25,700 bases of DNA, taken from NCBI GenBank assembly GCA_002339265.1, contig DDKG01000341.1, forward strand, positions 1 to 25,700, written 5' to 3'. The position numbers were made by a program, and so were the translations under genes. Numbering within the stretch: the stretch's first letter is position 1; each line of letters begins with the position of its first letter. The notes beneath the pieces were generated by a model. That model was given only the letters and a program-made list of their open reading frames with translations, made no database searches and had not been told where the DNA came from. Source of the stretch: Massilia sp. UBA2604. Lineage in GTDB: Bacteria; Pseudomonadota; Gammaproteobacteria; Burkholderiales; Burkholderiaceae_D. Shown piece by piece: positions 9,122-16,712 of this stretch.

Positions 9122-10814
9122 CCTGCAAGAAGAACGGATACTGATCTTCGCGCCCCTCGGGCGCGATGCCGAGGTCATGGCCTCAGTGCTGGAACGCGAC
9201 GGACTCGGATGCGAGATCGCCGCCGATTTCGGCGAGCTGGCGAGCGCCGTCGCCGAGGGAGCGGGCGCCGCCATCCTGGCCGAGGAAGCCCTGCACGGCG
9301 TCGATGTCGCGGCGCTGCACGCCTGGCTGGGGCGCCAGGAGCCGTGGTCCGACTTTCCCTTTGTCGTCTTGCTGGGCAAGACGATCGGCATCCAGCAGGG
9401 CGCGGCGCGCGCCCGCCTGGGCGACCTGGGCAACGTGATCCTGCTCGAGCGGCCGCTCAACGTCCAGACCCTGCGCAGCGCCACCGTGTCGGCGCTGCGC
9501 GCGCGGCGCCGCCAGTACCAGGCGCGCGACCTGCTGGCCGACCGCGAGCGCACCGCCGAGAGCCTGCGCCACAGCCGCGAGGAGCTGGTGGCGCTGAACG
9601 AAACGCTGGAATCGCGCATCGAGGAGCGCACCCGCGCGCTGGCCCAGGCCAACGACCGCCTGATGAACGAGATCATCGAGCGCGAGCGGGTGCAGCAGGC
9701 CATGGCGCAATACCAGAAGATGGAAGCGGTGGGGCGCCTGACCGGCGGCATCGCGCACGACTTCAACAACCTGCTCAACGTGGTCCAGGGCAGCCTGGAC
9801 CTGATCCTCCTGATGTCGAAGGACGAGGTGGCGAAGGGCCGCGCCGAGATCGCGCGCAAGGCTTGCCAGCGCGGCGGCAAGCTGACCCGCCAGCTGCTGG
9901 CCTTTGCCCGCAACCAGAGCCTGGACCTGCGCGAGACCCATATCGACGCCCTGTTCGACGGCGTGCGCGAACTGGTCGCCACCTCGCTCGGCTCGCGCAT
10001 CCGGCTGCGCTTCGAGGTGGACGCGGACTGCCCGCCGGTGCTGGCCGACGCCAACCAGATGGAGATGGCGCTGCTTAACCTGGCCATCAATGCGCGCGAC
10101 GCGATGCAGGACGGCGGCGAGCTGGTGTTCGTCGCCGCCTGCGGCGATCCGCCGCCGGGCTTCCTGCCGCCGGGCGACTACGTGCGCATCGCCGTCACCG
10201 ACAGCGGCGAAGGGATGACGCCGGAGATGGTGGCCAAGGTGTTCGAGCCCTTCTTCACGACCAAGGGCGTGAAGGGCACCGGCCTGGGCCTGAGCCAGGT
10301 GTACGGCATGGCCCAACAGTCGGGCGGCGCGGCCCGCATCCTCAGCGAGCCGGGCGTCGGCACCACGGTCGAGATCTGGCTGCGCGCAGCAAGCGGGCTC
10401 GATGGGGCCGAGCCCGGGCCGCCGGCGCGCATGCCGGCCGCCATCCATGCTGCGCGCATCCTGGTCGTCGAGGACGACGACGTCGTGCGCGCGTCGATGG
10501 TGTCCTCGCTCGAGGCCCTCGGCCACGCGGTGCGCCAGGCGCCGGACGGCGAGGCCGGCCTGAGCGCGCTGCACGACGAGCGGCCCGACCTGCTCATCAC
10601 CGACTACCTGATGCCGGGCATGACCGGCGCCGAACTGGTGCAGCGCACGCGCGCGATGTTCCCCGGCCTGCCGACGATCATCGCCACCGGCTATGCCGAC
10701 ATGAAGGCGATCGAGCAGGTGATCGGCAACGGCATCGTGCTGCGCAAGCCGTTCCAGCTGGCCGAGCTGGCGCAGAGCGTCGGCCAGGCGCTGGAGCGCC
10801 AGCGCCACGGTTAG
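9108..10814 (+). CDS. Hybrid sensor histidine kinase/response regulator paired with KaiC
   Basis: A 568-residue cytoplasmic protein with no membrane segments. Residues 10-130 look like a receiver fold without the phospho-acceptor Asp (AAILAEEAL at the expected site), so a pseudo-receiver. A coiled coil spans about 135-200. The HisKA H-box [11 protein letters not shown] has His217. The HATPase domain shows the N-box [10 protein letters not shown] (324-333), G1 DSGEGM (365-370), F-box FEPFFTTK and G2 GTGLGL (390-395). A true receiver follows from 449, with acidic residues 455-458, Asp499 ([13 protein letters not shown]) and Lys547. Autophosphorylation and transfer to its own receiver are expected. 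There is no DNA-binding output domain. ATG 9108 lies within the KaiC gene's end, so co-translation is likely and KaiC is the probable partner. Confidence 0.93.
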   Translation: MHRNSLQEERILIFAPLGRDAEVMASVLERDGLGCEIAADFGELASAVAEGAGAAILAEEALHGVDVAALHAWLGRQEPWSDFPFVVLLGKTIGIQQGAARARLGDLGNVILLERPLNVQTLRSATVSALRARRRQYQARDLLADRERTAESLRHSREELVALNETLESRIEERTRALAQANDRLMNEIIERERVQQAMAQYQKMEAVGRLTGGIAHDFNNLLNVVQGSLDLILLMSKDEVAKGRAEIARKACQRGGKLTRQLLAFARNQSLDLRETHIDALFDGVRELVATSLGSRIRLRFEVDADCPPVLADANQMEMALLNLAINARDAMQDGGELVFVAACGDPPPGFLPPGDYVRIAVTDSGEGMTPEMVAKVFEPFFTTKGVKGTGLGLSQVYGMAQQSGGAARILSEPGVGTTVEIWLRAASGLDGAEPGPPARMPAAIHAARILVVEDDDVVRASMVSSLEALGHAVRQAPDGEAGLSALHDERPDLLITDYLMPGMTGAELVQRTRAMFPGLPTIIATGYADMKAIEQVIGNGIVLRKPFQLAELAQSVGQALERQRHG

Positions 10815-10841
10815 CGTGCGGGCCGGTTTTGTTAGCCCATC

Positions 10842-10847
10842 TATAAT
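10842..10847 (+). promoter_or_regulatory. Candidate -10 box of the sigma factor gene
   Basis: A perfect TATAAT 28 bp after the kinase stop and 77 bp before the TTG start chosen for the sigma factor. No -35 consensus is visible. If used, it excludes the upstream ATG at 10816. Confidence 0.45.
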
Positions 10848-10874
10848 CGCCAGATCATCGGGAGCCGGCGCTTT

Positions 10875-10904
10875 CCGGTCCACCCCGGTCCACCCCGGCC
10901 CACC
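10875..10904. repeat. Short tandem repeat in the sigma factor leader
   Basis: Nearly three copies of a 10-bp unit (CCGGTCCACC), the third with one change, lie between the TATAAT box and the sigma factor start. The C-rich run would leave the mRNA leader poorly structured; it might also vary in copy number. Confidence 0.55.
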
Positions 10905-10923
10905 CACTTTCGAACGGCCCGCC

Positions 10924-11481
10924 TTGACGACCGCACCCGACCATTTCGACTATGAAGCGCACCTCGCCGCCTGCGCGCGCGACGACCGGCAAGCCTTGCG
11001 CCGCCTGTATGACCAGGAAAGCCCGCGCCTGCTGGGCGTGGCCCTGCGCATCGTGCGCGAGCGCCAGGCCGCCGAGGACGTGCTGCACGACGCCTTCGTG
11101 AGCATCTGGACCCGCGCCGCCAGCTTCGACGCCACCCGCGGATCCGGCCGCGGCTGGATGTACACCGTGGTGCGCCATGCGGCGCTGGACGCGGTGCGCG
11201 ACGGCGCGCGCGAAGTGCATGCCGATGAAGAGGCGTTCGACGCCATCGGTAGCGACGCCTTCGATCCGGGCATGCAGGACGCCTTCGAACTGCGCCAGGA
11301 CATGGGTCGCCTGGAGGACTGCCTGAACCGGCTCGACGTCGCCAAGCGCAACAGCATCCTGCATGCCTATGTCGATGGTTTCTCGCACAGCGAGATCGCC
11401 GAACGCCTGAAGTCGCCACTGGGGACGGTCAAGGCCTGGATCAAGCGCGGCCTGAGTGCGCTGCGGGAGTGCATGGTATGA
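10924..11481 (+). CDS. ECF-type RNA polymerase sigma factor
   Basis: About 185 residues with sigma-70 region 2 (roughly 14-85: LYDQESPRLLGVALRIV, AEDVLHDAFVSIW, GWMYTVVRHAALD) and region 4 (roughly 115-180, helix-turn-helix SHSEIAERLKSPLGTVKAWIKRG). Region 3 is absent, as in ECF sigmas, which direct RNA polymerase to a small stress or envelope regulon. I start at TTG 10924 (MTTAPDHFDYEAHLAAC) because the longer frame from 10816 begins before the TATAAT box and its extra residues look non-conserved; no clear SD supports TTG. Its stop overlaps the anti-sigma start (ATGA), a standard layout that sets the two levels together. Confidence 0.92.
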   Translation: MTTAPDHFDYEAHLAACARDDRQALRRLYDQESPRLLGVALRIVRERQAAEDVLHDAFVSIWTRAASFDATRGSGRGWMYTVVRHAALDAVRDGAREVHADEEAFDAIGSDAFDPGMQDAFELRQDMGRLEDCLNRLDVAKRNSILHAYVDGFSHSEIAERLKSPLGTVKAWIKRGLSALRECMV

Positions 11482-12170
11482 ATCCGATCCACGATCCCTA
11501 CGAGCTGGCCGGCGAATACGTGCTGGGCACGCTGTCGCGCGAACGGCGCCGCGAAGTCGATGCCTTGTTGCCGAATGACGCCACGCTGCGCGCCGCCGTC
11601 GCCTATTGGGAAGAGCGGCTGCTGCCCTTGAGTGCGCTGGTGGAGCCGGTGCAGGCGCCGGCCTCCCTGTGGTCGCGCATCGAGCGCAGCCTGGGACCGG
11701 CGTCCGCGCCTGCCGTTGCCCGTTCCGGCTGGTGGGAACGCCTGGGCCTGTGGCGTGGCCTGGCCGCCGGCGGCTTCGCAGCCGCCGCGATCATGGCCGT
11801 CGTGGTCGGCGTAAACCTGTATCAGGTAGAGCAGCCGCGCTACATGGTGGTGCTGGCCGCGCCGCAGAACGCGGGGCCGGGCTGGGTGCTCGAGCTGGTG
11901 GCCGACGACACGCTGCGCCTGAAGCCGCTGGTCAATACCGCGGTCCCGGCCGATCGCGCGCTGCAGTTGTGGACCAAGGCCGACGACTGGGAAGGTCCGG
12001 TCTCGCTGGGCCTGGTCAAGCCGGGCGAGGCGGTCGAGGTCAAGCTTGCCAACCTGCCGAAGGTGGTGCCGAACCAGCTGTTCGAAATCACATTGGAACC
12101 GGCCGCCGGATCACCGATCGGCCGTCCGACCGGGCCCATACTCTACATCGGGCGCGCGGTCAGAATATAG
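11478..12170 (+). CDS. RskA-type membrane anti-sigma factor
   Basis: A 230-residue single-pass membrane protein. The N-terminal anti-sigma domain (about 1-75: DPYELAGEYVLGTLSRERRREVD...WSRIERSLG) lacks the HxxxCxxC zinc motif and matches the RskA/anti-sigma-K type. A transmembrane helix spans about 95-115 (AAGGFAAAAIMAVVVGVNLY). The C-terminal part (about 120-230) is the RskA C-terminal domain, with the typical ALQLWTKADDWEGPVSLGLV segment, exported to the periplasm. It should hold the ECF sigma inactive until a periplasmic signal releases it. ATG 11478 overlaps the sigma stop; an ATG at 11469 would add three residues. Confidence 0.92.
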   Translation: MNPIHDPYELAGEYVLGTLSRERRREVDALLPNDATLRAAVAYWEERLLPLSALVEPVQAPASLWSRIERSLGPASAPAVARSGWWERLGLWRGLAAGGFAAAAIMAVVVGVNLYQVEQPRYMVVLAAPQNAGPGWVLELVADDTLRLKPLVNTAVPADRALQLWTKADDWEGPVSLGLVKPGEAVEVKLANLPKVVPNQLFEITLEPAAGSPIGRPTGPILYIGRAVRI

Positions 12171-12172
12171 AA

Positions 12173-12206
12173 GGGTGGACGGCGGCCCGCATGCCGCCGC
12201 CCATCT
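12173..12206. terminator. Bidirectional terminator between convergent genes
   Basis: GGCGGC and GCCGCC form the core stem around CCGCAT; pairing extends outward to about 14 bp with one A-C mismatch and a G-T pair. T-rich stretches flank it on both strands (TTCTATC on plus, TTCTATATT on minus). It lies exactly between the anti-sigma and DUF4394 stops. Confidence 0.6.
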
Positions 12207-12210
12207 TCTA

Positions 12211-13860
12211 TCAGCGCAGCCAGATCGCAATATCACGCAGACCTGGTGTGCCGCTACCGATCACCGACGTGGCCGGCGTCGTCGCGCCATTGACCGGAGT
12301 TGCCGCACCGGTGCTCACATTCACCCGGTACAGCGAGCTCGGACCGCCGGCCGTGGTGCGCAGCGCCGCCAGCACCAGGCCATTTTCGCCGCCGCCGATA
12401 TCCATGCCGCCATCGCCCGCCACCGTCACGCCCAGCGGGCCGACGTTGACCAGGGTGCCGTCGTTCGGCGGATTCTGCAGCGCCAGCACCGAACTGGCGC
12501 TGTCGACGTCGAACAGCTGGGTCGCCGTGGCATTCGGGACGCTGTTGGTGTAGGCGGCGGCAGTCACGACCGGCGCCACGCCGGCGCGGTTGATATTGCC
12601 GTCGGTGGTGGTGGTGCCGGTATCGACATTGATGCGCAGGCTCTGGCCGGTGTTGCCGATCACGCGCAGGCGGTCGGCCACCGGATTGAAGTCGACCGCG
12701 AACGCTGTGCCCTGCATGCCGGTGTAAGGCGCGGTCGTGTCCGTCGCATCGGCGCTGAGCGTGGCCTTGACGGTGGCGGCGCCGGTGGCCGGGTCGATGG
12801 TGACCAGGCGCGCGGTTGAGGTCAGACCGTACAGCATGCCGTCCTTGGGCCGCACGTCGATGCCGACCAGGGTCTCGCCGCCGGCCAGGCCGGTGATGGC
12901 GATATTGGTGTCGATCGTGTTCGGCGAGCTCACCTTGAAGCCCAGCAGACGGTTGTCGTCCGCCAGGCCCAGCACGACCGGGGCAGCAACCCCGCGCAGC
13001 GCGATGCCGCGGATGTCTTCGCTCACGCCGAGCGCGCCGATCAGATTGGTCGGGGCGCTGGTGGCGGCCAGGTTCACGCCATACAGGTTGCGCGCGCCGC
13101 CGACGGTGGCGACCAGATAGCCCATATTGGTGCGCGCATCGATATCGAAGCCGTTGGCGGCGCCGATGGTCACGCCGAGCGGCACCGGCTTGGCCAGCGC
13201 GCCGTCGTTGGGCGGGTTTTGCGTGTACAGCGTGGAGTTGGCGCTGTCGATGCCGTACAGCGTGGTCGAGCCGGTGCCGGCGAACGAGTTGGTATAGGCC
13301 GAGGCCGAGATCGCAGCGTTGGCGGCGCCGCCATTGATGCTGCCGTCGGTGGTGGTGGCGCCGGTGTCGACATTGATGCGCAGGCTCTGGCCGGTGTTGC
13401 TGACGATGCGCAGGCGGTCGGCCATCGGGTTGAAGTCGACGCCGAAGCTGGTTCCGGCCAGTTCGGTGAACGGTTGCGTGGTGTCGGCCGCGTCGGCCGT
13501 CAGGCGCGATTTATTGGTGGCCGCGCCGGTGGCGGCGTCCAGCGTGTACAGGCGGCCAGTCGAACCCACGCCATACAGCATGCCGTCGGCCGGGCGCACG
13601 TCGATGCCGACCAGGTTCTCGCCGCTCTGCAGCCCCGTCACCAGGACATTGGTGCGAATGGCGCCGGGCGTGGCGCGGTCGAACGAGACCAGGCGGTTGC
13701 TGGCGGTCAGGGCGACCACGTCGCCCACGGTCGTAGCCGGCGGCGGCGGGGTGGTCGGTGGCGTCACCGCGTCGTGATCGTCGCTGCTGCTGCCGCAGGC
13801 GGCCAGGGCGAGGGCGATCGAGGAAACCAGGATCAGTTTGGCGAATGGGGCGTGGGTCAT
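12211..13860 (-). CDS. DUF4394 lipoprotein with two tandem copies of the domain
   Basis: A 549-residue exported protein. The signal peptide ends in a lipobox (ALAAC, Cys22), followed by a Ser/Asp and Pro/Thr-rich linker (23-44). Two beta-rich repeats follow, about 46-288 and 294-547, each with the same landmarks 248 residues apart: LVGIDVRPxDGMLYG, RLYTLD/RLVTID, VDFNPxADRLR, NTGQSLRINVDTG, QNPPNDG, and PLGVTxxxxxGxDI. This matches DUF4394, probably a beta-propeller-like fold; function unknown. GAGGA lies 6-7 bases before the ATG. Its position facing the sigma/anti-sigma pair suggests it may be a target or sensor of that system, an inference. The copies remain close at DNA level. Confidence 0.88.
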   Translation of the reverse strand: MTHAPFAKLILVSSIALALAACGSSSDDHDAVTPPTTPPPPATTVGDVVALTASNRLVSFDRATPGAIRTNVLVTGLQSGENLVGIDVRPADGMLYGVGSTGRLYTLDAATGAATNKSRLTADAADTTQPFTELAGTSFGVDFNPMADRLRIVSNTGQSLRINVDTGATTTDGSINGGAANAAISASAYTNSFAGTGSTTLYGIDSANSTLYTQNPPNDGALAKPVPLGVTIGAANGFDIDARTNMGYLVATVGGARNLYGVNLAATSAPTNLIGALGVSEDIRGIALRGVAAPVVLGLADDNRLLGFKVSSPNTIDTNIAITGLAGGETLVGIDVRPKDGMLYGLTSTARLVTIDPATGAATVKATLSADATDTTAPYTGMQGTAFAVDFNPVADRLRVIGNTGQSLRINVDTGTTTTDGNINRAGVAPVVTAAAYTNSVPNATATQLFDVDSASSVLALQNPPNDGTLVNVGPLGVTVAGDGGMDIGGGENGLVLAALRTTAGGPSSLYRVNVSTGAATPVNGATTPATSVIGSGTPGLRDIAIWLR

Positions 13861-13964
13861 GATGTGTCCTCAGTAAGAATTGCTTGTTTGAATTCATTGG
13901 GGCGCATCGCGGCCGGGGGGGCTGCAATGTTGGCGCTTGTACTACTCGCCAGATGCAGGAATGG

Positions 13965-14000
13965 ATGCAGCCTGCGAAAAAATACTTTCACAGGCTGCAT
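13965..14000. repeat. Intergenic hairpin between the DUF4394 and MFS genes
   Basis: ATGCAGCCTG and CAGGCTGCAT form a perfect 10-bp stem around a 16-base AT-rich loop. It lies about 105 bp upstream of the DUF4394 start and 42 bp past the MFS stop, both on the minus strand. There is no U-tract after it. It could be an operator of DUF4394 or part of the MFS 3' end. Confidence 0.45.
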
Positions 14001-14019
14001 GGATGGTGGAGATATTGAT

Positions 14020-14035
14020 AGCGACCGAGGTCGCT
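14020..14035 (-). terminator. Possible terminator of the DHA1 MFS gene
   Basis: AGCGACC-GA-GGTCGCT forms a tight hairpin 7 bp past the MFS stop, followed on the minus strand by ATCAATATCT. The U-tract is weak. Confidence 0.4.
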
Positions 14036-14041
14036 GGGACG

Positions 14042-15232
14042 TTACTCGTCCTGCCGCAGGCGCGCCACCAGCGGCGCCAGCAGCACGGCCAGCAGGGCGA
14101 ACCCCGCCGCGATATAGCCGATCTTGTCCAGGCCGACCAGCGGAATCGCCGCGCCGCCCAGCATGGCGCCGATGCCGATGCCGGCATTCGCGGCCGACAC
14201 ATTGGTGGTGCCGGCCAGCGCCTGTGAATGGGTGGCCGATTTCATCACCCGCACCTGGCAGATCGGGAACAGCGCCGTGTACGCGATGCCCCACAGCGCC
14301 AGCACCGCGCAGAACAGGACCGTCGAGCCGGCGCTGGGCACCGCGAGCGCCATCGCCAGCGCCAGCAGGCCGGAGAACAGCGCAGTAGCCTTCAATGGCG
14401 CGCGGTCGACCACCTTGCCGCCCACCCAGTTGCCGATCAGGCCGATCGCGCCGAAGCCCATCAGCCACCAGCCGACGTCCAGAGGCGCCACGCCGGCCAC
14501 CCGCTCGAGGATGTCGGCCAGGTAGGTGTAGGCGGCGAACATGGCGGTAAACACCAGGATCGACAGGCCGACGTTGGCCAGGAAGTAGGGTTCGCGGAAC
14601 AGGCGCGCCTGCGAACGGAAGTCCACCCTTTTGGCGCGCGCCACGGCCGGCATCAGGAACAGCAGGGCGAGCGCCATCGCCAGCGACAGGGCGGCCAGGA
14701 TCCAGAACGCATTGCGCCAGCCGATGCTGTTGGCGGCGACGGTGCCGAGCGGGATGCCGAACAGCAGGGCGGCCGAAATGCCGAGGTAGACCCGCGCCAC
14801 GCCTTGCCCGGCCTTGTCGGGTCCGGCCAGTTCGGCCGCGGTCTCGCTGGCAGTGCCCCAGAACACCGGCAGCGCCAGCGCCGGAATGAAGCGCGCCAGT
14901 GCCAGCACCCAGATGTTCGGCGCCAGCGCCGCCAGGGCATTCGACAGCGCAAACACGACCAGCACGCCGATGAACAGCGCCTTGCGGTCCAGGTGCGACA
15001 GCCAGGCCGTCAGCGGTGGACCGAACAGCATCACGGTGAAGGCGAACAGGGTCACCAGCTGGCCGGCGAGCGAGATCGAAATGCCGAGGTCGCGCGACAG
15101 GGCCGGCAACAGGCCGACGATCAGGAATTCGGTGGTGACGATGACGAAGGCGGCGATCGCCAGGATCAGGATGGACAGCGCGCCGGACGACGAGGAGGCC
15201 GGCTGCGCAAGCGCGGAGCTTGGATGGGACAT
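14042..15232 (-). CDS. DHA1-type MFS exporter
   Basis: A 396-residue inner-membrane protein with about 12 transmembrane segments from residue 18. Helix 1 carries the VIVTTEFLIVGLLPALSRDLGIS signature of the arabinose-efflux/purine-efflux/chloramphenicol-resistance-type DHA1 exporters, and SHLDRKALFIG fills loop 2-3. Family members export drugs, sugars or nucleosides by proton antiport; the substrate here is unknown. The SD is weak (AAGAAA). It is divergent from a LysR gene with a 111-bp shared region, the classical layout in which the regulator controls the exporter. Confidence 0.9.
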   Translation of the reverse strand: MSHPSSALAQPASSSSGALSILILAIAAFVIVTTEFLIVGLLPALSRDLGISISLAGQLVTLFAFTVMLFGPPLTAWLSHLDRKALFIGVLVVFALSNALAALAPNIWVLALARFIPALALPVFWGTASETAAELAGPDKAGQGVARVYLGISAALLFGIPLGTVAANSIGWRNAFWILAALSLAMALALLFLMPAVARAKRVDFRSQARLFREPYFLANVGLSILVFTAMFAAYTYLADILERVAGVAPLDVGWWLMGFGAIGLIGNWVGGKVVDRAPLKATALFSGLLALAMALAVPSAGSTVLFCAVLALWGIAYTALFPICQVRVMKSATHSQALAGTTNVSAANAGIGIGAMLGGAAIPLVGLDKIGYIAAGFALLAVLLAPLVARLRQDE

Positions 15233-15303
15233 GGATTTCTTATCGGGATTGAACGGGTCGCCATCCTATTTGAAAAGTAATTTCCTATCTCGGGAATTTT
15301 TTC

Positions 15304-15309
15304 TATACT
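15304..15309 (+). promoter_or_regulatory. Candidate -10 box of the LysR gene
   Basis: TATACT 35 bp before the LysR start. No strong -35 is seen at 17 bp. A half-palindrome TTCC-N7-GGAA at 15282-15296 lies just upstream. Confidence 0.35.
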
Positions 15310-15311
15310 TG

Positions 15312-15328
15312 GCGGAATATTTTTCCGC
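15312..15328. promoter_or_regulatory. Inverted-repeat operator candidate in the LysR/MFS divergent region
   Basis: GCGGAA-TATTT-TTCCGC is a perfect inverted repeat overlapping the expected transcription start of lysR. A LysR protein bound here could repress its own gene. Which protein binds is an inference from position. Confidence 0.45.
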
Positions 15329-15343
15329 AATCTTGAGTCGCCT

Positions 15344-16258
15344 ATGCAGAACAGTGAACGTCTTAAAGGGGTAGACGTCTTCGTGGCCGTGGCCCAGGCC
15401 GGCAGCTTCATCCGCGCGGCCGAGCGCCTGAACCTGACCGGATCGGCCGTCGGCAAGGCCATCGCCCGCCTCGAGGCGCGCCTGAACGCGCGCCTGTTCG
15501 AGCGCAGCACGCGCCGGCTGGCGCTGACCGACGCCGGAAGCCGGTTCCTGGCCGCCTGCACCCGGGTGCTGGGCGAGCTCGAGGAAGCCGAGCATGCGCT
15601 GCACGCCGAGGGCGAGCTGCTGGCCGGGCGGTTGCGGGTGGACCTGCCGGCCACCTACGGACGCCTGATCGTGCTGCCGGTATTGACGGCTTTCCTGCAG
15701 CGCTATCCGCGCATCAAGCCGGTGCTGTCCTTCACCGACCGCTATGTCGACCTCGAGGACGAAGGCATCGACGTGACGGTGCGCATCGGCAGCCCGGAGG
15801 CGTGGTCGCCGTCGCTCGGCCATTTCCTGCTGGGCCAGGACCGCAAGGTGTTCTGCGCGGCGCCGTCCTACCTCGCGGCGCACGGCGCGCCGGCCTCGGT
15901 CGAAGACCTGGGAGAGCACGCGGTCATCATGTATGGCAAGGCCGACAGCCGCGTCAGTCCCTTGCTGATCCGGCGCGGGAATGCCCTGGTCGAGCAGCGC
16001 GCCTTCGACGCACGGATCGTCGCCGGCGACGCCGAAGCGCAGGCCGAGCTGACCGTGGCGGGGCTGGGCATCGCCCAGCTGTCGACCTGGCTGATCGGGC
16101 GCCACCTGGCGGACGGCAGCCTGGTCGAGGTGCTGCCGGAGTATGCGACACCCGGCTTGACGATGCATGTGGTGTGGCCGAAGGCGAAACAGGACGTGCC
16201 GCGCGTGCGCGAGCTGGTCGACGTCTTGCGCGCGGCGCTGGCGCAGCCGGGGACGTAG
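15344..16258 (+). CDS. LysR-family transcriptional regulator
   Basis: A 304-residue regulator. The N-terminal winged helix-turn-helix (about 5-65) has the family pattern VFVAVAQAGSFIRAAERLNLTGSAVGKAIARLEARLNARLFERSTRRLALTDAG, here broken up: recognition helix around SAVGKAIARLE and wing at LFERSTR. A linker helix leads to the periplasmic-binding-protein-like effector domain (about 90-295). It belongs to the subgroup whose effector domain begins LRVDLPATYGRL. It should bind the shared intergenic region and control the adjacent exporter in response to an unknown ligand. The start is ATG 15344; the SD is weak. Confidence 0.93.
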   Translation: MQNSERLKGVDVFVAVAQAGSFIRAAERLNLTGSAVGKAIARLEARLNARLFERSTRRLALTDAGSRFLAACTRVLGELEEAEHALHAEGELLAGRLRVDLPATYGRLIVLPVLTAFLQRYPRIKPVLSFTDRYVDLEDEGIDVTVRIGSPEAWSPSLGHFLLGQDRKVFCAAPSYLAAHGAPASVEDLGEHAVIMYGKADSRVSPLLIRRGNALVEQRAFDARIVAGDAEAQAELTVAGLGIAQLSTWLIGRHLADGSLVEVLPEYATPGLTMHVVWPKAKQDVPRVRELVDVLRAALAQPGT

Positions 16259-16317
16259 AGGTGACATCTGGAACGCACCGCCATTGTCCCGCGGAACGGG
16301 CGAAATCGATGCTTGAT

Positions 16318-16361
16318 AAACCACGGATCCATCCTAAGCTGGAAGGCTCCAGTGGTTTTTT
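16318..16361 (+). terminator. Terminator-like hairpin between lysR and the 107-residue protein
   Basis: AAACCAC and GTGGTTT pair across a 27-base interior that holds a second small hairpin (CTGGA-AGGC-TCCAG); six Ts follow (16356-16361). It lies 25 bases before the next ATG. It could terminate lysR or act as an attenuator in the leader of the next gene. Confidence 0.5.
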
Positions 16362-16385
16362 CCACATTATTTTCAGGAGGACATC

Positions 16386-16709
16386 ATGCTGCAAACCGCC
16401 GAAATCCAGCAACGCTTCAAGAACGTCCAGCAAGTCGTGAACCAGGCCGAGCAGGTCTGCCAGAGCGACCAGAGCGTCCCCAGCGAAATCCGCGACTGCA
16501 TCCACAAGATCGCCGAGGAAGCCGGCCGGGCACAAAGCGTCATGCAGTCGAACGACCAGTCGAGCATGATCCAGGCCATCGACGACCTGGAAGCCATGGG
16601 CGACGAAGCCAAGCGCGTCTGCACCTCGAGCCGTCCGTCACCGCAAGTCCAGTCGGTCATCGTGCGCGTGCACGACGAGCTGTCGAACCTGAAGCACCAG
16701 CTGCACTAA
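16386..16709 (+). CDS. Small helical protein of unknown function
   Basis: A 107-residue, Gln/Ser-rich, all-helical soluble protein with three cysteines (25, 38, 79) and no signal peptide. I cannot name a family; similar short proteins occur in Massilia-type genomes, from memory only. A strong CAGGAGG lies 5 bases before the ATG, so translation should be efficient. It follows a terminator-like hairpin, hence probably has its own promoter or is attenuated. Its stop is 3 bp from the stop of the convergent CoA-transferase gene, which leaves no room for a terminator between them, so the transcripts must overlap. Confidence 0.75.
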   Translation: MLQTAEIQQRFKNVQQVVNQAEQVCQSDQSVPSEIRDCIHKIAEEAGRAQSVMQSNDQSSMIQAIDDLEAMGDEAKRVCTSSRPSPQVQSVIVRVHDELSNLKHQLH

Positions 16710-16712
16710 GTT

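Noticed and set aside
7622..10090. 822-residue open frame antisense to the KaiC/kinase genes
   Set aside because: It spans two unrelated well-supported genes; composition is Arg/Ser/Ala-rich, as antisense frames usually are.
10816..10923. Longer N-terminus for the ECF sigma factor
   Set aside because: It begins upstream of the TATAAT box and encodes the tandem repeat; ECF sigmas do not need it.
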